From NCBI GenBank assembly GCA_021372355.1, contig JAJFUQ010000111.1:1-40254 (forward strand): a stretch of DNA of 40,254 nucleotides, written 5' to 3'. A program made the position numbers and the translations under genes. Below the pieces are notes generated by a model. That model searched no databases. It saw only the letters and a list, made by a program, of their open reading frames with translations, and was not told the DNA's origin. This document shows positions 32,885 through 40,254 of this stretch, one piece after another (position 1 is the stretch's first letter; each line of letters starts with the position of its first letter). The stretch is from Nocardiaceae bacterium. GTDB taxonomy: Bacteria > Actinomycetota > Actinomycetes > Mycobacteriales > Mycobacteriaceae.

Positions 32885-34368
32885 CACTGCGACGTCGAAT
32901 CCTTGTGCAATCTCCGATGCGCCCGCTCGCGGAGTGCACGGACCCAACGCGGCCCCGACGGGGTCACTCCCTCCGGGTCCATGAAGTCGTTTTCGGCGAG
33001 CACGCTGACTTCCTCCGAGACGTCTTCCGGCTCGAACCTGCGCAGCGTGCGCCCATCGTCCCGGCACAAGGACTCAACTGCTCCGATGAGGGACCCACCT
33101 GCACTTTCGAATGCCGACGCGAGTTCCGCGCGAGTACAGCCGAGGTGCTCGCACAGCAGGTCGTCGCGAATATCGATGATCGACGCGGCGACGAACTCCG
33201 GGTCAGCCTGCATCGCCGCATCGACGGCGAGGTCGCATTCGGAGTCGAAACCCATCGAGCGATTGTTGAGATTCGACGACCCGATGCGAAGCAGCCGATC
33301 GTCCATGACGAGCACCTTCGCATGCACGTAGATCGGCTTACCTGCTTCGGTGACCGGGTAGAACACTCGAACCTTGTCGTGAATGTCGTTCTGCCACAAC
33401 ACGTCGAGTAGTCGTCGTCGGGCGCCGTCCATCGCCAGTTGTTCCAGCCAGCCAGCGGCATTCCGCGGGATCACGAGGACGATTTCCGGACAATCTGCGC
33501 TTTGAAGTCGTTCCGCAATGGCTTCGACGACGATCCTCGATGCGAGGTACTGCGTCTCGATATAGAGCGACGAGCGAGCCTCCCGGATGACCGCCAGGTA
33601 GAGCGCCTCGATCTCGCGAACGACGTCCTGACCGCGGTATTCGGCACGAGTCCGTGCGATCGCCACGTCCACGTTGATCATTGTCGGCAGGAGGCCTTGC
33701 GGCCAGATCGACCTGCCACGACGGACCGGTTCGAGGTCCTCTCCGCCCGCCGAGGCCCATCGCGAACGGACCAGTTCTCCGAGTGCGTTCGCGATGGGGC
33801 CCTGGACCGCCGCGGTCGCGTCATGCCATGGTCCGTGTTGATCGCCGCCCGGATCGGTCCGCCGGACATCGTCGTCGGGGTGGTCGCGTGTGTCCCAGCG
33901 CTCCACCGTCATGTCGATCCCACCGCAGAAGGCGAACGCGTCGTCGATCACGATGACCTTCTCGTGGTGCGCCGCGCCCACCGGGTGGGCCGCATCGGAC
34001 AAGAGATGCAAACGCTGATGCGTCATCCAGTTGAGGAGAGTCACCGGCATCATCCCGCGGCCGATCGCGGCCCACGTCCCGATGTTCCACTTCAGCAAGT
34101 AGACGTCGAGCGCCGAGCGCTCCTTGACCAGCCACGACAGAAACGAACCGAGCTTGTTCGGTCCGGGCATCGTGGAGCCGTCCGGTTCGAGCTCGATCCG
34201 GGTGTCGAAGTCCCAGCCGACCAACATGATTCGCTGGTCGGCCAACGACATCGCCGCCTTGGCGTAATGGAAGTAGTTGGCGGCGTCGATGATCACCGAG
34301 AGTCGTTCTGCACGCTCGATCCGCCAACAGGTTTCGCCGGGAACCAAGATCGGGATTGGCTGCGACAC
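32884..34368 (-). CDS. Phospholipase D family protein (cardiolipin-synthase-like)
   Basis: 494 residues. Two HKD motifs: HHEKVIVIDDAFAFCGGIDM (H135, K137, D142) and YVHAKVLVMDDRLLRIGSSNLNNRS (about 355-375), the double active site of the PLD superfamily. No N-terminal membrane span, so it is a soluble or peripheral enzyme rather than a classic cardiolipin synthase. It likely transfers or hydrolyses phosphatidyl groups. It is translationally coupled to mug, an odd pairing of lipid and DNA repair functions; some PLD-family enzymes also act on nucleic acids. Confidence 0.9.
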   Translation of the reverse strand: MSQPIPILVPGETCWRIERAERLSVIIDAANYFHYAKAAMSLADQRIMLVGWDFDTRIELEPDGSTMPGPNKLGSFLSWLVKERSALDVYLLKWNIGTWAAIGRGMMPVTLLNWMTHQRLHLLSDAAHPVGAAHHEKVIVIDDAFAFCGGIDMTVERWDTRDHPDDDVRRTDPGGDQHGPWHDATAAVQGPIANALGELVRSRWASAGGEDLEPVRRGRSIWPQGLLPTMINVDVAIARTRAEYRGQDVVREIEALYLAVIREARSSLYIETQYLASRIVVEAIAERLQSADCPEIVLVIPRNAAGWLEQLAMDGARRRLLDVLWQNDIHDKVRVFYPVTEAGKPIYVHAKVLVMDDRLLRIGSSNLNNRSMGFDSECDLAVDAAMQADPEFVAASIIDIRDDLLCEHLGCTRAELASAFESAGGSLIGAVESLCRDDGRTLRRFEPEDVSEEVSVLAENDFMDPEGVTPSGPRWVRALRERAHRRLHKDSTSQ

Positions 34369-34406
34369 GACGCTGAGTCTATGGGCACACTAGGCGCCCA
34401 GCATCG

Positions 34407-35387
34407 CTACCTCGCCTCCGCAACCAACTCGAGCGCCCGAACGCGCTGGTCCGCCGTGACTCCATGGAACACGAGCATGACCTCGTCGGCATCGGCTTCG
34501 ACCGCAAACTCGTCGATGGCACGGACCGCGTCAGAGCCCGTCCCGACGACCGTCTTTCGCATCATCGCCAATACCTGGCGGCCCTGCGGGGTCGATGCGA
34601 TCGCGTCGAGTTCTTCGTCGGTCACCGTCTCGGCGCCCGGGACTCCGCGCAGAAGGAACGACCGAATCCGCGACCGTCGTACGCGCAGATGTATGGCGTC
34701 GGCTTCTTCGACGGTCGGCGCCGCAGTCACGTTGAACGCGGCGATGACATACGGCTCGTCAAGCTGCGCCGAGGGACGGAAGTCCGTGCGATACGCGGAG
34801 ACCGCTTCCTCCAGCAGATCAGGTGCGAAGTGTGACGCGAATGCGTAGGGCAGACCGAGATGAGCAGCCAATTGCGCACCGAACATCGACGACCCGAGGA
34901 TCGTCAAGGGCACATTCGTTCCGGCACCGGGAATTGCACGCACGCCGTCGACTGCGGACCTGTCCGACAGATATGCCTGCAGTTCCAGGACGTCCCGCGG
35001 AAACCGATCGCTCGTTCGCGGATCGACCCGCAGCGCGGCGACGGTCTTCTGATCCGTGCCCGGTGCCCGCCCAAGCCCGAGGTCGATACGGCCGGGGTGC
35101 AACGTCTCGAGCGTCCCGAACTGTTCGGCGATGATGAGCGGCGAGTGGTTGGGAAGCATCACTCCGCCCGCACCGAGCCGGATCGTCGATGTGTGTGCCG
35201 CAATGTGCGCTATCAGCACGGCGGTCGCGCTCGACGCGATCGTGGGCATGTTGTGGTGTTCGGCGTACCAGACGCGCTCGTAGCCGTGCTTCTCCGCAGC
35301 TTGCGCGAGGCGGACACTTCCCGCGAACGAATCCCGAATCGATTCCGTCCGGCTCACCGGAGCCAGATCGAGGACAGACAACTTCAT
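34407..35387 (-). CDS. LLM-class flavin-dependent oxidoreductase (YhbW-like)
   Basis: 326 residues from ATG 35387. [109 protein letters not shown] is the conserved luciferase-like barrel start of this family; [25 protein letters not shown] follows. These enzymes use reduced flavin (FMN or F420) to oxidise unknown small molecules. The start overlaps the stop of the upstream FAD monooxygenase by four bases, so both are made together, and the FAD enzyme may act on the same compound. Confidence 0.92.
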   Translation of the reverse strand: MKLSVLDLAPVSRTESIRDSFAGSVRLAQAAEKHGYERVWYAEHHNMPTIASSATAVLIAHIAAHTSTIRLGAGGVMLPNHSPLIIAEQFGTLETLHPGRIDLGLGRAPGTDQKTVAALRVDPRTSDRFPRDVLELQAYLSDRSAVDGVRAIPGAGTNVPLTILGSSMFGAQLAAHLGLPYAFASHFAPDLLEEAVSAYRTDFRPSAQLDEPYVIAAFNVTAAPTVEEADAIHLRVRRSRIRSFLLRGVPGAETVTDEELDAIASTPQGRQVLAMMRKTVVGTGSDAVRAIDEFAVEADADEVMLVFHGVTADQRVRALELVAEAR

Positions 35388-36445
35388 GCCGCTTGAGCCT
35401 CCAAGAATCGTGCAACTGCAGTGGCAGCCGCACGGCCGGCGCGGTTACCGCCGATCGTGCTGGCCGAGGGTCCGTACCCGACGAGCTGGACACGCGGGTC
35501 CTGAGCTGCCGTCACCGCTGTCTGGACGTCGTGTCCCGTTGGACGCAAAGCGATTCCACCTTCACTGCTCCGAAGCCCGAGCGGCGCGAGGTGGTCGACT
35601 GCGGGCCGGAAGCCCGTTGCCCACAGGATCACGTCGACCTTCTCGAACTCCCCCGACGCCCATCGCACACCATCTGGCTCGATCCGCGCGAACATAGGCC
35701 TGCGCTCGTACGCGCCCAGACTCTCCGCAAGACGTTCCTGCGGACGCAGAGCGAGCCCCGTGACGCTGACGACCGACGCCGGAGGAAGTCCACGGCGAAC
35801 TCGCTCCTCGACAAGGCTGATCGCCTTGCGACCGACGTGAGAGTCGAAACCGTCGCGCCAGAGCGGCTCCCGTCGGGTCACCCAGATCGTGTCGGCGACC
35901 GGCGCGATCTCACCGAGGAACTGCACCGCCGACGCACCTCCGCCGACGACGAGCACTCGCTTGCCGCGGAAATGATCCGGACCTGGGTAGTCGACCGTAT
36001 GGAATTGCTCGCCAAGGAACGTCGAAGCCCCTGGGTAGAAGGGTACGAAGGGCCGGCTCCACGTGCCGGTTGCGTTGATGATCGTTCGGGTCGTCCACGT
36101 GCGGTTTCCCGCATGGACGACGAGCAGATCGCCGTCGTTCGTGACCGCGTCGACCCGCACCGGTCGGACCACGGGAAGATCGTGCTCGCGTTCGTAGTCG
36201 CCGAACCAGGCCGGCAGAACAGTGTTAGCTCGGTCACCCGACTTCCCCGGCGCAGGGCCATCGGGCAGATCCGCGACGCCGTGGACGTCGTCCATGCTCA
36301 GCGAATCCCACCGATGCTGCCACGCCCCTCCCGGAGACGGATTCGCATCCAGGACAACATGATTGATCCCGAGTCGCTGCAGGTGATACGACGCCGACAA
36401 CCCCGCCTGACCGGCTCCGATCACAATGGCCTCATACACGTTCAC
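35384..36445 (-). CDS. FAD-dependent monooxygenase-like NAD(P) oxidoreductase (CzcO/ArsO-like)
   Basis: 353 residues from GTG 36445, with GGATCC just upstream; ATG 36469 is an alternative. FAD motif G10-A-G-Q-A-G15, NADPH motif [20 protein letters not shown] (about 165-185), and [19 protein letters not shown], the ATG motif of flavin monooxygenases. [24 protein letters not shown] resembles the bacterial CzcO/ArsO group used on small organic or organometal substrates. First gene of the operon with the LLM flavin enzyme. The gene is divergent from the metallophosphoesterase at 36513. Confidence 0.87.
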   Translation of the reverse strand: MNVYEAIVIGAGQAGLSASYHLQRLGINHVVLDANPSPGGAWQHRWDSLSMDDVHGVADLPDGPAPGKSGDRANTVLPAWFGDYEREHDLPVVRPVRVDAVTNDGDLLVVHAGNRTWTTRTIINATGTWSRPFVPFYPGASTFLGEQFHTVDYPGPDHFRGKRVLVVGGGASAVQFLGEIAPVADTIWVTRREPLWRDGFDSHVGRKAISLVEERVRRGLPPASVVSVTGLALRPQERLAESLGAYERRPMFARIEPDGVRWASGEFEKVDVILWATGFRPAVDHLAPLGLRSSEGGIALRPTGHDVQTAVTAAQDPRVQLVGYGPSASTIGGNRAGRAAATAVARFLEAQAA

Positions 36446-36512
36446 GGATCCTGCAACGCGGGAACGCATCGGACTATGCCGGCGTTGTCTCCAGACAGAA
36501 GGAAGGAACTCG

Positions 36513-37652
36513 ATGCCCGCTAGGTCTCGGATCGCAGCAACTCTCGCTGTCGTCATCACTGTTCTGTTCACACCGATCTGGTTCGCCGTCGTCAGCGGCC
36601 CCAACTGGGGATCGACTGCGACCGCGGTGGGAACCGTCTTGGTCGTGGCTGCAGCGCTCGCACTTCCGACGTTCATGGTTCTCGGGCACGGACCGCGCCA
36701 CCTCGATCGCGCCGCGGTCGCCGGTGACACGCTGCTCGGTGCCACGTGGGTGCTGTTCACCTGGTCGGTCCTCGGCCTCGTCGCTCGGACGATTCTCGAG
36801 GCCTTCGAGGTATCGGACGCGGGCCGCTACGTCGGTATCGCAGTGCCGCTCATTTCGGCCGCGCTCCTGATCTACGGGTTCGTCGCGGCGATGCGGGTAC
36901 CGCGGGTTGTGCACCAGGACGTCGTGATCGACCGCCTCGCCCCCGATCTCGACGGACTGCGAATCGTCGCAATCACAGACACGCACTACGGACCGATCAA
37001 CCGTTCGCGCTGGTCCGAGAAAGTTGTCGACCTCGTGAACTCACTCGATGCGGACCTCGTCTTCCACGTCGGAGACCTCGCGGATGGCACCCCGGCCACC
37101 CGGTTCCAGCAGACTCGCCCGCTGGTGGAGGTCAAAGCACGCCTCGGCCGGGCCTACGTGACGGGCAACCACGAGTACTTCAGCGAAGCCCAGGAATGGC
37201 TCGATTACATGGCCAACATCGGGTGGAGCTCACTGCACAACGAACACTTCGTGGTCGGGCAGGGAGACGGCAAGCTCGTCGTCGCCGGCATCGATGACTT
37301 CACGGCCAAGGGTTCCGGCCTCGCCGGCCATGGCGCGAACCTGGAAGCCGCTTTGGACGGCGCCGAACCCTCGCTGCCGGTCGTTCTGCTCGCCCACCAG
37401 CCGAAACAGGTGTTCAGTGCCGCCGAGGCCGGCGTCGACCTCCAGATCGCGGGGCACACGCACGGCGGTCAGATCTGGCCGTTCCGCTACCTCGTTCGCC
37501 TCGACCAGCCAGCCGTCAATGGCTTGCAGAGGTTCGGCAAGACCCAGCTCTACACGAGCCGCGGCACGGGTTTCTGGGGACCTCCGTTCCGCGTTTTCGC
37601 GCCGAGCGAGGTCACGGTCCTGACGCTACGGACGCCCCACCAGAACGGTTGA
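36513..37652 (+). CDS. Membrane metallophosphoesterase
   Basis: 379 residues from ATG 36513; GGAAGGA (36501-36507) is a good ribosome binding site. Residues 1-140 hold four hydrophobic spans. The calcineurin-like phosphoesterase domain follows: IVAITDTHYGPIN, VFHVGDLADG, YVTGNHEYFSEAQEW, VLLAHQPK and IAGHTHGGQIWPF, all five metal-binding blocks. The family (YaeI/YkuE-like) hydrolyses phosphodiesters or lipid phosphates at the membrane. The 3' end overlaps the Nudix gene by 27 bp. Substrate unknown. Confidence 0.9.
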   Translation: MPARSRIAATLAVVITVLFTPIWFAVVSGPNWGSTATAVGTVLVVAAALALPTFMVLGHGPRHLDRAAVAGDTLLGATWVLFTWSVLGLVARTILEAFEVSDAGRYVGIAVPLISAALLIYGFVAAMRVPRVVHQDVVIDRLAPDLDGLRIVAITDTHYGPINRSRWSEKVVDLVNSLDADLVFHVGDLADGTPATRFQQTRPLVEVKARLGRAYVTGNHEYFSEAQEWLDYMANIGWSSLHNEHFVVGQGDGKLVVAGIDDFTAKGSGLAGHGANLEAALDGAEPSLPVVLLAHQPKQVFSAAEAGVDLQIAGHTHGGQIWPFRYLVRLDQPAVNGLQRFGKTQLYTSRGTGFWGPPFRVFAPSEVTVLTLRTPHQNG

Positions 37653-38177
37653 TTCCTCGGCGTCGTCGAGCGTGAGATTCCAGCGCTCAGGCTGATCGAC
37701 CAGGCCCCACAACTCGGTGAGAATAACCGGCCAAATGACCTCGGTGGCTGTCGCGAGTTCCGCGGCAGTCCACCACCGGTCACCCTTGAGCGTGACGAGT
37801 TCGTCGTCGGTGTGCCCACTGGTATCGACCTCGAATGCCGGTACTCGGACCGCATAGAAGGCGTCGTTCTGGTCGACGATCTGATCGCTGTATCCGTGCC
37901 ACACGTGACGTCGTGCGAGGGGGCCGAGGATCGCGTCAGAGGCGATTTTCAGCCCGGTTTCCTCGGCCAACTCACGAACGACCGCATCGACTTCCGACTC
38001 ACCCGGATCGATTCCGCCGCCCGGCGTAGTCCACCAGGTGTCCCCGGTTCCCGGGTCGCTGTCTTTGAGCAGAAGCACCCGGTCCCGATCGTCGAGAACG
38101 AGCACGCGAACAGTCGACCGCACGCGGAGACGACGTTGCGCCGGGTCCGCGGGGACGACGTAATCGCGTTCAGCCAC
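37626..38177 (-). CDS. Nudix hydrolase
   Basis: 183 residues from ATG 38177. Nudix box at 54-76, GGIDPGESEVDAVVRELAEETGL, fits Gx5Ex7REUxEExGU exactly. It hydrolyses a nucleoside diphosphate linked to some moiety X; the substrate cannot be read from sequence. It overlaps the preceding zinc-ribbon gene by 8 bp, so both are co-translated. Confidence 0.92.
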   Translation of the reverse strand: MAERDYVVPADPAQRRLRVRSTVRVLVLDDRDRVLLLKDSDPGTGDTWWTTPGGGIDPGESEVDAVVRELAEETGLKIASDAILGPLARRHVWHGYSDQIVDQNDAFYAVRVPAFEVDTSGHTDDELVTLKGDRWWTAAELATATEVIWPVILTELWGLVDQPERWNLTLDDAEESTVLVGRP

Positions 38178-38943
38178 AGTCGCACACGCCGATAGCGGGA
38201 AGTGCGACGAAGCAGTTCGGGCACAGCGTCACGGGGCGTTCACCCGGCGGAGTCGGCTTTTTGACGGCTTTCTTGGCGGGCGCCTTAGCGACCCGCTTGA
38301 CCGGCGCTGCGGCCTGGTTCCGGGGCCGCTCCCCAAGTCGTGGTTCGTCGAGGGCGGCCAGCACGTCGTTGATCGCCTGCCGGACTTCGGCCGGATCGGG
38401 CTCCGAATCCCAGCTCCGCTCGATCGCGAGGCTCGGCCGAACGTCGACCTGTTGGCGGGACAGTCCGCGCAGCCAGATGATCAGTCCGCTGACCTCAGCG
38501 TCGGTGATGTACCCGCGTTCGACGAGCCACCGAATGAAGTTCGGGTTCTCGACCTCGTAGCGCGAGAATCGGCCGGCATTCGGCAGGTCGGTCGCCCACT
38601 GCCACAGGTAGACGGGAGCGGGCATTCGGTTCGCCGGATACCAGCGCTGCTTCCAGTTCGAGTTGTGGAATGCGAGATGAAAGTTCGCGCGCAGAATCCA
38701 GCCCTTGTCCTCGAGCGCGGCAAGCGCTTCCAGCACGTCCGGGTTGCCGTAGAGCCGGGCGTACTGCGGCATCAATTCACCAGCCCACATGCCCAGGTGA
38801 ACGGTCGCTCCCTCGGACCACAACGTGGCCCGCTGCGCAGATTCGACTCCATGATCGAAGTTCACGCTGACGCGACCGCCATCATGCTCGTACGCGTTCA
38901 GATCAGTTGCATTTTCGAGAATCGTAAAGAGCGCGTCGACCAC
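38170..38943 (-). CDS. Unknown protein with C-terminal zinc ribbon
   Basis: 257 residues. The N-terminal two-thirds is Trp-rich and well ordered (HLGMWAGELMPQYARLYGNPDVLEALAALEDKGWILRANFHLAFHN, then VYLWQWATDLPNAGRFSRYEVENPNFIRWLVERGYI). Then comes a basic Lys/Ala linker (KRVAKAPAKKAVKKPTPPGE, about 213-235) like those in nucleic-acid-binding proteins, and a C-terminal CPNC...CDC zinc-ribbon-like end. No family recognised. Coupled to the Nudix gene. A role in nucleic acid or nucleotide handling is possible but unproven. Confidence 0.75.
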   Translation of the reverse strand: MVDALFTILENATDLNAYEHDGGRVSVNFDHGVESAQRATLWSEGATVHLGMWAGELMPQYARLYGNPDVLEALAALEDKGWILRANFHLAFHNSNWKQRWYPANRMPAPVYLWQWATDLPNAGRFSRYEVENPNFIRWLVERGYITDAEVSGLIIWLRGLSRQQVDVRPSLAIERSWDSEPDPAEVRQAINDVLAALDEPRLGERPRNQAAAPVKRVAKAPAKKAVKKPTPPGERPVTLCPNCFVALPAIGVCDCG

Positions 38944-38980
38944 GACATAAAGGTACGGGAGACGCCGGATCGCAGCCAGT

Positions 38981-40254
38981 TCAGTTGATTCGATGGGCTT
39001 TCACGATGCCTCCATTCGCCGGAATCATCGTGACGTTGCGGTGCTTCGGTGTCTCCCCCGGTCGGTCGTGGGTCTTGAGATCGACGCGGCGAAGGATTTC
39101 TCGCGTGACGATGTTCAGTTCCGCCATCGCGAGGGTTGCCCCGAGACAGCGTCGATTTCCGCCCCCGAACGGGATGAAAGTGTGCGGCGCAATGCGCTTA
39201 TTGAGGAAGCGGTCGGGCTGAAAAGCGAACGGTTTCGGGTAGAGCTCGTCGCGATGATGAAGGAGCAAGATACTGATGAGCGCGACGCTGCCCGTCTCCG
39301 CGACCTCGTCACCGATCTGCCACGGACGCATGACCTGCCGCCCCACGATCGGCACCAGCGGTCGGCTGCGCATCGATTCGTAGATGACGGCCTGGAGTAG
39401 CGGGTCCTCGCCGTTCGCTCGGACGGCATCCTGCACGCGGTGGTACTCGTCGGCGTGACGGGTCAGCCGCTCGAAGGTCCACGCGAGCGTGTTCGACGTC
39501 GTCTCGTGGCCGGCGAGCAGCAGCGCGAGAAGTTCGTCTCGAATCTCCCGATCAGAGAGCTTGTCGCCGTTCGCGCGAGTGGCTGCGAGCAAGACCGACA
39601 TGATGTCCGAACCGGTGGCGTTGTTTCGACGACGCTCCTGGATGACCGCGTAGACGGCCTTGTCGAGAGGATGAAGAACCAGCTTCGTCAGGCCGACGGC
39701 TTCGTCTGTGGTGGCGTTGAAGACCTGCGCGATCGGAGCGATGGACATCGTTGACCGCGCCAGGAACTTGATGACCTGCTTGCGAAGTTCGAGTTCCGCG
39801 CGGGTGGCTTGACGCTGGTCACCGATGCCGAAAATCGCGGTCATGATGACGTCGAGCGTGATGTCCTGGCCGATGTCCGCAAGCGGCTGCAGTTTGTCCA
39901 CGCGCCAGCTGTCGATGTGTTTGGTCGCAGAACGCTCGATCGCTGACTGATAGTGCGCGATCGCGCTCCCGTGGAACTCTGGCATGAGCAGTTCTCGTTG
40001 CTGCTTGTGCCGCTCGCCGATGGCGGTGATGACGGAGTCTGGTCCGACGATCGGGCGTATCGGCGACTGGTGCGTGGCGGATCGAACGTCCGACACATCT
40101 GCGGTCATGAGCGATTTGATGTGCGCCGGGTTGCTGGTGACGAAGACCGGATGCTCGCGACCGATGACGTCGTGTCGGTTCACTTCGCGATGGCGTCCGT
40201 CGGTGAAGAACATGTCGCCTTGACGAAGAATCAGATTCAACGATGTGCCGAATC
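38981..40254 (-). CDS. Cytochrome P450, N-terminus beyond right edge
   Basis: The frame is open to the window edge; a TTG at 40240 would leave the protein (419 aa) short at its N-terminus, so the true start probably lies outside. Oxygen-binding I helix LLALLLAGHETTSNTLAWTFE, K-helix ESMRSRP, FQPDRFLN, and haem-binding FIPFGGGNRRCLGATLAMAE with the Cys ligand encoded near 39150. It is a class I bacterial monooxygenase requiring ferredoxin and reductase from elsewhere. Substrate unknown. Confidence 0.93.
   Translation of the reverse strand, partial: FGTSLNLILRQGDMFFTDGRHREVNRHDVIGREHPVFVTSNPAHIKSLMTADVSDVRSATHQSPIRPIVGPDSVITAIGERHKQQRELLMPEFHGSAIAHYQSAIERSATKHIDSWRVDKLQPLADIGQDITLDVIMTAIFGIGDQRQATRAELELRKQVIKFLARSTMSIAPIAQVFNATTDEAVGLTKLVLHPLDKAVYAVIQERRRNNATGSDIMSVLLAATRANGDKLSDREIRDELLALLLAGHETTSNTLAWTFERLTRHADEYHRVQDAVRANGEDPLLQAVIYESMRSRPLVPIVGRQVMRPWQIGDEVAETGSVALISILLLHHRDELYPKPFAFQPDRFLNKRIAPHTFIPFGGGNRRCLGATLAMAELNIVTREILRRVDLKTHDRPGETPKHRNVTMIPANGGIVKAHRIN

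Noticed and set aside
33439..34848. Plus-strand frame across the PLD and LLM genes
   Set aside because: Crosses two well-supported genes on the other strand and has shadow-type composition.
35189..36523. Plus-strand frame across the FAD oxidoreductase gene
   Set aside because: Complementary to a gene with clear FAD and NADPH motifs; no own motifs.

Overview
The window is high-GC actinobacterial chromosome, most likely from a mycolic-acid-containing genus of the Mycobacteriales (Nocardia/Rhodococcus/Gordonia-like). The indications are a PknK-type kinase-ATPase, a FadD36-like acyl-CoA ligase divergent from a carboxylic acid reductase, a 13E12-type DUF222 protein with an SOS box, WXG100 proteins, an MpaB-type DUF2236 protein, frequent GTG starts and tight GTGA/ATGA/TGATG gene overlaps. 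No tRNA, rRNA, CRISPR array, insertion sequence or prophage was seen. The first gene (DUF222) runs off the left edge and the last (cytochrome P450) off the right edge.

Layout. 1-3.9 kb: DUF222 protein, SnoaL-like protein, and a DUF2236-DUF1275 operon divergent from a TetR regulator with two palindromic operators between them. 4-9.7 kb: small unknown, secreted or lipid-anchored proteins, CYTH, GerW-like and ASCH genes, an aegerolysin-like secreted protein, DedA and MBL-fold genes. 9.7-13.8 kb: membrane phosphodiesterase, VOC protein, AIM24 protein and an unknown helical protein. 13.9-16.1 kb: a four-gene type VII secretion toxin module (two WXG100 proteins, a toxin with a predicted C-terminal tRNase, a probable CPCC immunity protein). 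16-22 kb: TrxB-like oxidoreductase, FadD36-like ligase, carboxylic acid reductase. 22-28.4 kb: GNAT, a 49-aa protein, and a dormancy-type cluster (universal stress protein, long hibernation factor, P-type ATPase, a 37-aa membrane peptide, SRPBCC protein). 28.6-40.2 kb: PknK-like regulator, membrane protein, PLD-Mug pair, two flavin oxidoreductases, metallophosphoesterase, Nudix, unknown zinc-ribbon protein, P450.

Two things stand out. First, sites resembling the mycobacterial DosR/DevR hypoxia box (GGGACTTNNGNCCCT) lie in four intergenic regions: 11880 (11 of 12 fixed positions), 13321 (12 of 12), 25091 (10 of 12) and 28457 (9 of 12). Two of them have a weaker partner offset by exactly 22 bp. 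They precede the hibernation factor-stress protein pair and the SRPBCC-peptide-ATPase operon, functions known from the M. tuberculosis DosR regulon, and extend the possible regulon to a VOC/phosphodiesterase pair and an unknown/AIM24 pair. Second, the P-type ATPase is preceded by a 37-aa single-span membrane peptide with a strong ribosome binding site, joined by GTGA overlaps to genes on both sides. The same ATPase has Cys in place of the usual Glu of the M4 PEGL motif. Together they suggest a pump with an unusual ion site and a dedicated small membrane partner.
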